Notes under the pieces: model-generated
Told to the model about the DNA's origin: nothing
Databases searched by the model: none
The model's input: only the letters and a program-made list of their open reading frames with translations
In this document: positions 63,319 to 64,000 of the stretch, in pieces
Layout of the letters: the number at the start of each line of letters is the position of its first letter
Numbering within the stretch: position 1 is the stretch's first letter
Origin: an uncultured Methylocystaceae bacterium
GTDB lineage: Bacteria; Pseudomonadota; Alphaproteobacteria; Rhizobiales; Beijerinckiaceae
Direction of reading: 5' to 3'
Length of the DNA: 64,000 bases
NCBI GenBank assembly: GCA_937870755.1
Contig: CALMZV010000027.1
Coordinates: forward strand, 62,001-126,000
Made by a program: the position numbers and the translations under genes

Positions 63319-64000
63319 GCGCGCGCGCGATTTCCCTCACCGTCAACGGCGCCGCGCGCCAGGTCGCGGTCGAGGGCGGCGCGCGTCTGTCGGACGTGTT
63401 GCGCAATGCGCTGGGGCTGACGGGAACGAAGATCGGCTGCGACGCCGGCGACTGCGGCGCCTGCACGGTGCTGGTCGACGGCGAACCCGTCTGCGCGTGT
63501 CTGACGGCCGTCGGCCAGGTTGAAAACAGCGCCATCGTCACCGTGGAGGGGCTCGGCGCCTGCACGCGGAGCGGCGGTCGGTTGCAGGCCGCTTTCCACG
63601 ACGAAGGCGCGGCGCAGTGCGGCGCCTGCACGCCGGGCATGCTCGTGAGCGCGGCGGCCTTGCTCGATGCGGAGCCGGCGCCGACCGAATCCGACATCGC
63701 CGAAGCGCTCGGCGGCGTTTTGTGTCGCTGCACCGGTTATCGCAAGATCGTTTCGGCAGTCGCCCGCGCTGCGCACGGCGCTGCGCCCGCGCCTCTGACC
63801 GAGGGCGCGGTCGGCGCGCGCGTGGCGCGGCGCGACGGGCGCGCGAAAATCGAAGGCCGCGACGCTTTCGGCGCGGACGCCATTCCCGCCGACGCCCTGT
63901 TCGTGCGTGCGATCCGGGCGCCACATCATCGCGCGCGGTTCGAGATCGGCGATATGCAGGCATATCTGCGCGCGCATCCCGGATTGGCCGGCGTTCTCAC
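63315..64000 (+). CDS. Molybdenum hydroxylase: 2Fe-2S domain fused to the Mo-binding subunit (cut by window edge)
   Basis: Open from ATG 63315 to the right edge, 228 residues seen. Residues 1-155 are the two-cluster domain: GCDAGDCGACTVLVDGEPVCAC binds the plant-type 2Fe-2S, and QCGACTPGM with LCRCTGYRK binds the second. Without a stop the frame continues through a short alanine-proline linker into VGARVARRDGRAKIEGRDAFGAD and LFVRAIRAPHHRARFEIGDM, which is the usual start of the large Mo-binding subunit. The iron-sulfur and Mo parts are therefore one polypeptide while the FAD part is separate. The active site lies beyond the window. Hydroxylation of an N-heterocycle such as nicotinate is inferred from the enamidase nearby. 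Confidence 0.9.
   Translation, partial: MSARAISLTVNGAARQVAVEGGARLSDVLRNALGLTGTKIGCDAGDCGACTVLVDGEPVCACLTAVGQVENSAIVTVEGLGACTRSGGRLQAAFHDEGAAQCGACTPGMLVSAAALLDAEPAPTESDIAEALGGVLCRCTGYRKIVSAVARAAHGAAPAPLTEGAVGARVARRDGRAKIEGRDAFGADAIPADALFVRAIRAPHHRARFEIGDMQAYLRAHPGLAGVL

Overview
The window reads as a gene-dense, high-GC chromosomal segment of an alphaproteobacterium, most likely a member of the Hyphomicrobiales (Rhizobiales). That placement is inference: it rests on the fused ArsR-methyltransferase regulator in front of metF-metH, two complete-looking branched-chain (Liv) ABC transporter gene sets, several two-gene acyl-CoA dehydrogenase (ACAD) pairs, and dispersed REP-like hairpins of a kind common in that order. 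I saw no rRNA, tRNA, CRISPR array, insertion sequence or prophage. Both ends cut genes: metH on the left and a molybdenum hydroxylase subunit on the right.

Region by region. (1) 1-3476: methionine operon on the minus strand (ArsR/methyltransferase regulator, metF, metH) with an 18-bp perfect palindrome in front of it. (2) 3538-20234: a mixed block holding a quinone oxidoreductase, a shortened Mrr restriction protein that has lost its nuclease core, ettA, a polysaccharide flippase and glycosyltransferase, a KAP-type membrane NTPase coupled to a TusA-like protein, mobA with a beta-barrel protein, a giant membrane protein with a GH94 domain, and a second quinone oxidoreductase. (3) 20317-23727: livM-livH-livF-livG without a binding protein. 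(4) 24291-40151: an acyl-CoA catabolism island with eight ACADs, an acyl-CoA ligase, two SDR reductases, an Old Yellow Enzyme, a crotonase and a TetR regulator. (5) 40165-49065: a four-gene RND efflux operon (outer-membrane lipoprotein, fusion protein, two MdtB/MdtC-type pumps). (6) 49188-55485: a second Liv transporter with its binding protein, behind a fumarylacetoacetate-hydrolase-family gene and a flavin reductase. (7) 55675-59607: a DUF169 protein, a small exported protein, a PQQ/sorbosone-type dehydrogenase and a ferredoxin-reductase-like flavoprotein. (8) 59853-64000: a membrane protein, an enamidase strongly resembling the nicotinate-fermentation enzyme, a divergent MarR regulator, and the start of a molybdenum hydroxylase operon.

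How the genes may work together (inference). Regions 4 to 8 look like a catabolic neighbourhood for organic acids: uptake through Liv transporters, CoA activation by the ligase, oxidation by heteromeric ACADs, and further steps by the SDRs, OYE and crotonase. The right edge suggests reductive breakdown of an N-heterocyclic acid such as nicotinate: hydroxylation by the Mo enzyme, then hydrolytic ring opening by enamidase, under MarR control. MobA upstream would serve the Mo-cofactor supply in general. The most noteworthy items are the enamidase/Mo-hydroxylase cluster, the eight-ACAD island, the GH94 membrane protein without a visible glucan-synthase domain, and the Mrr remnant.
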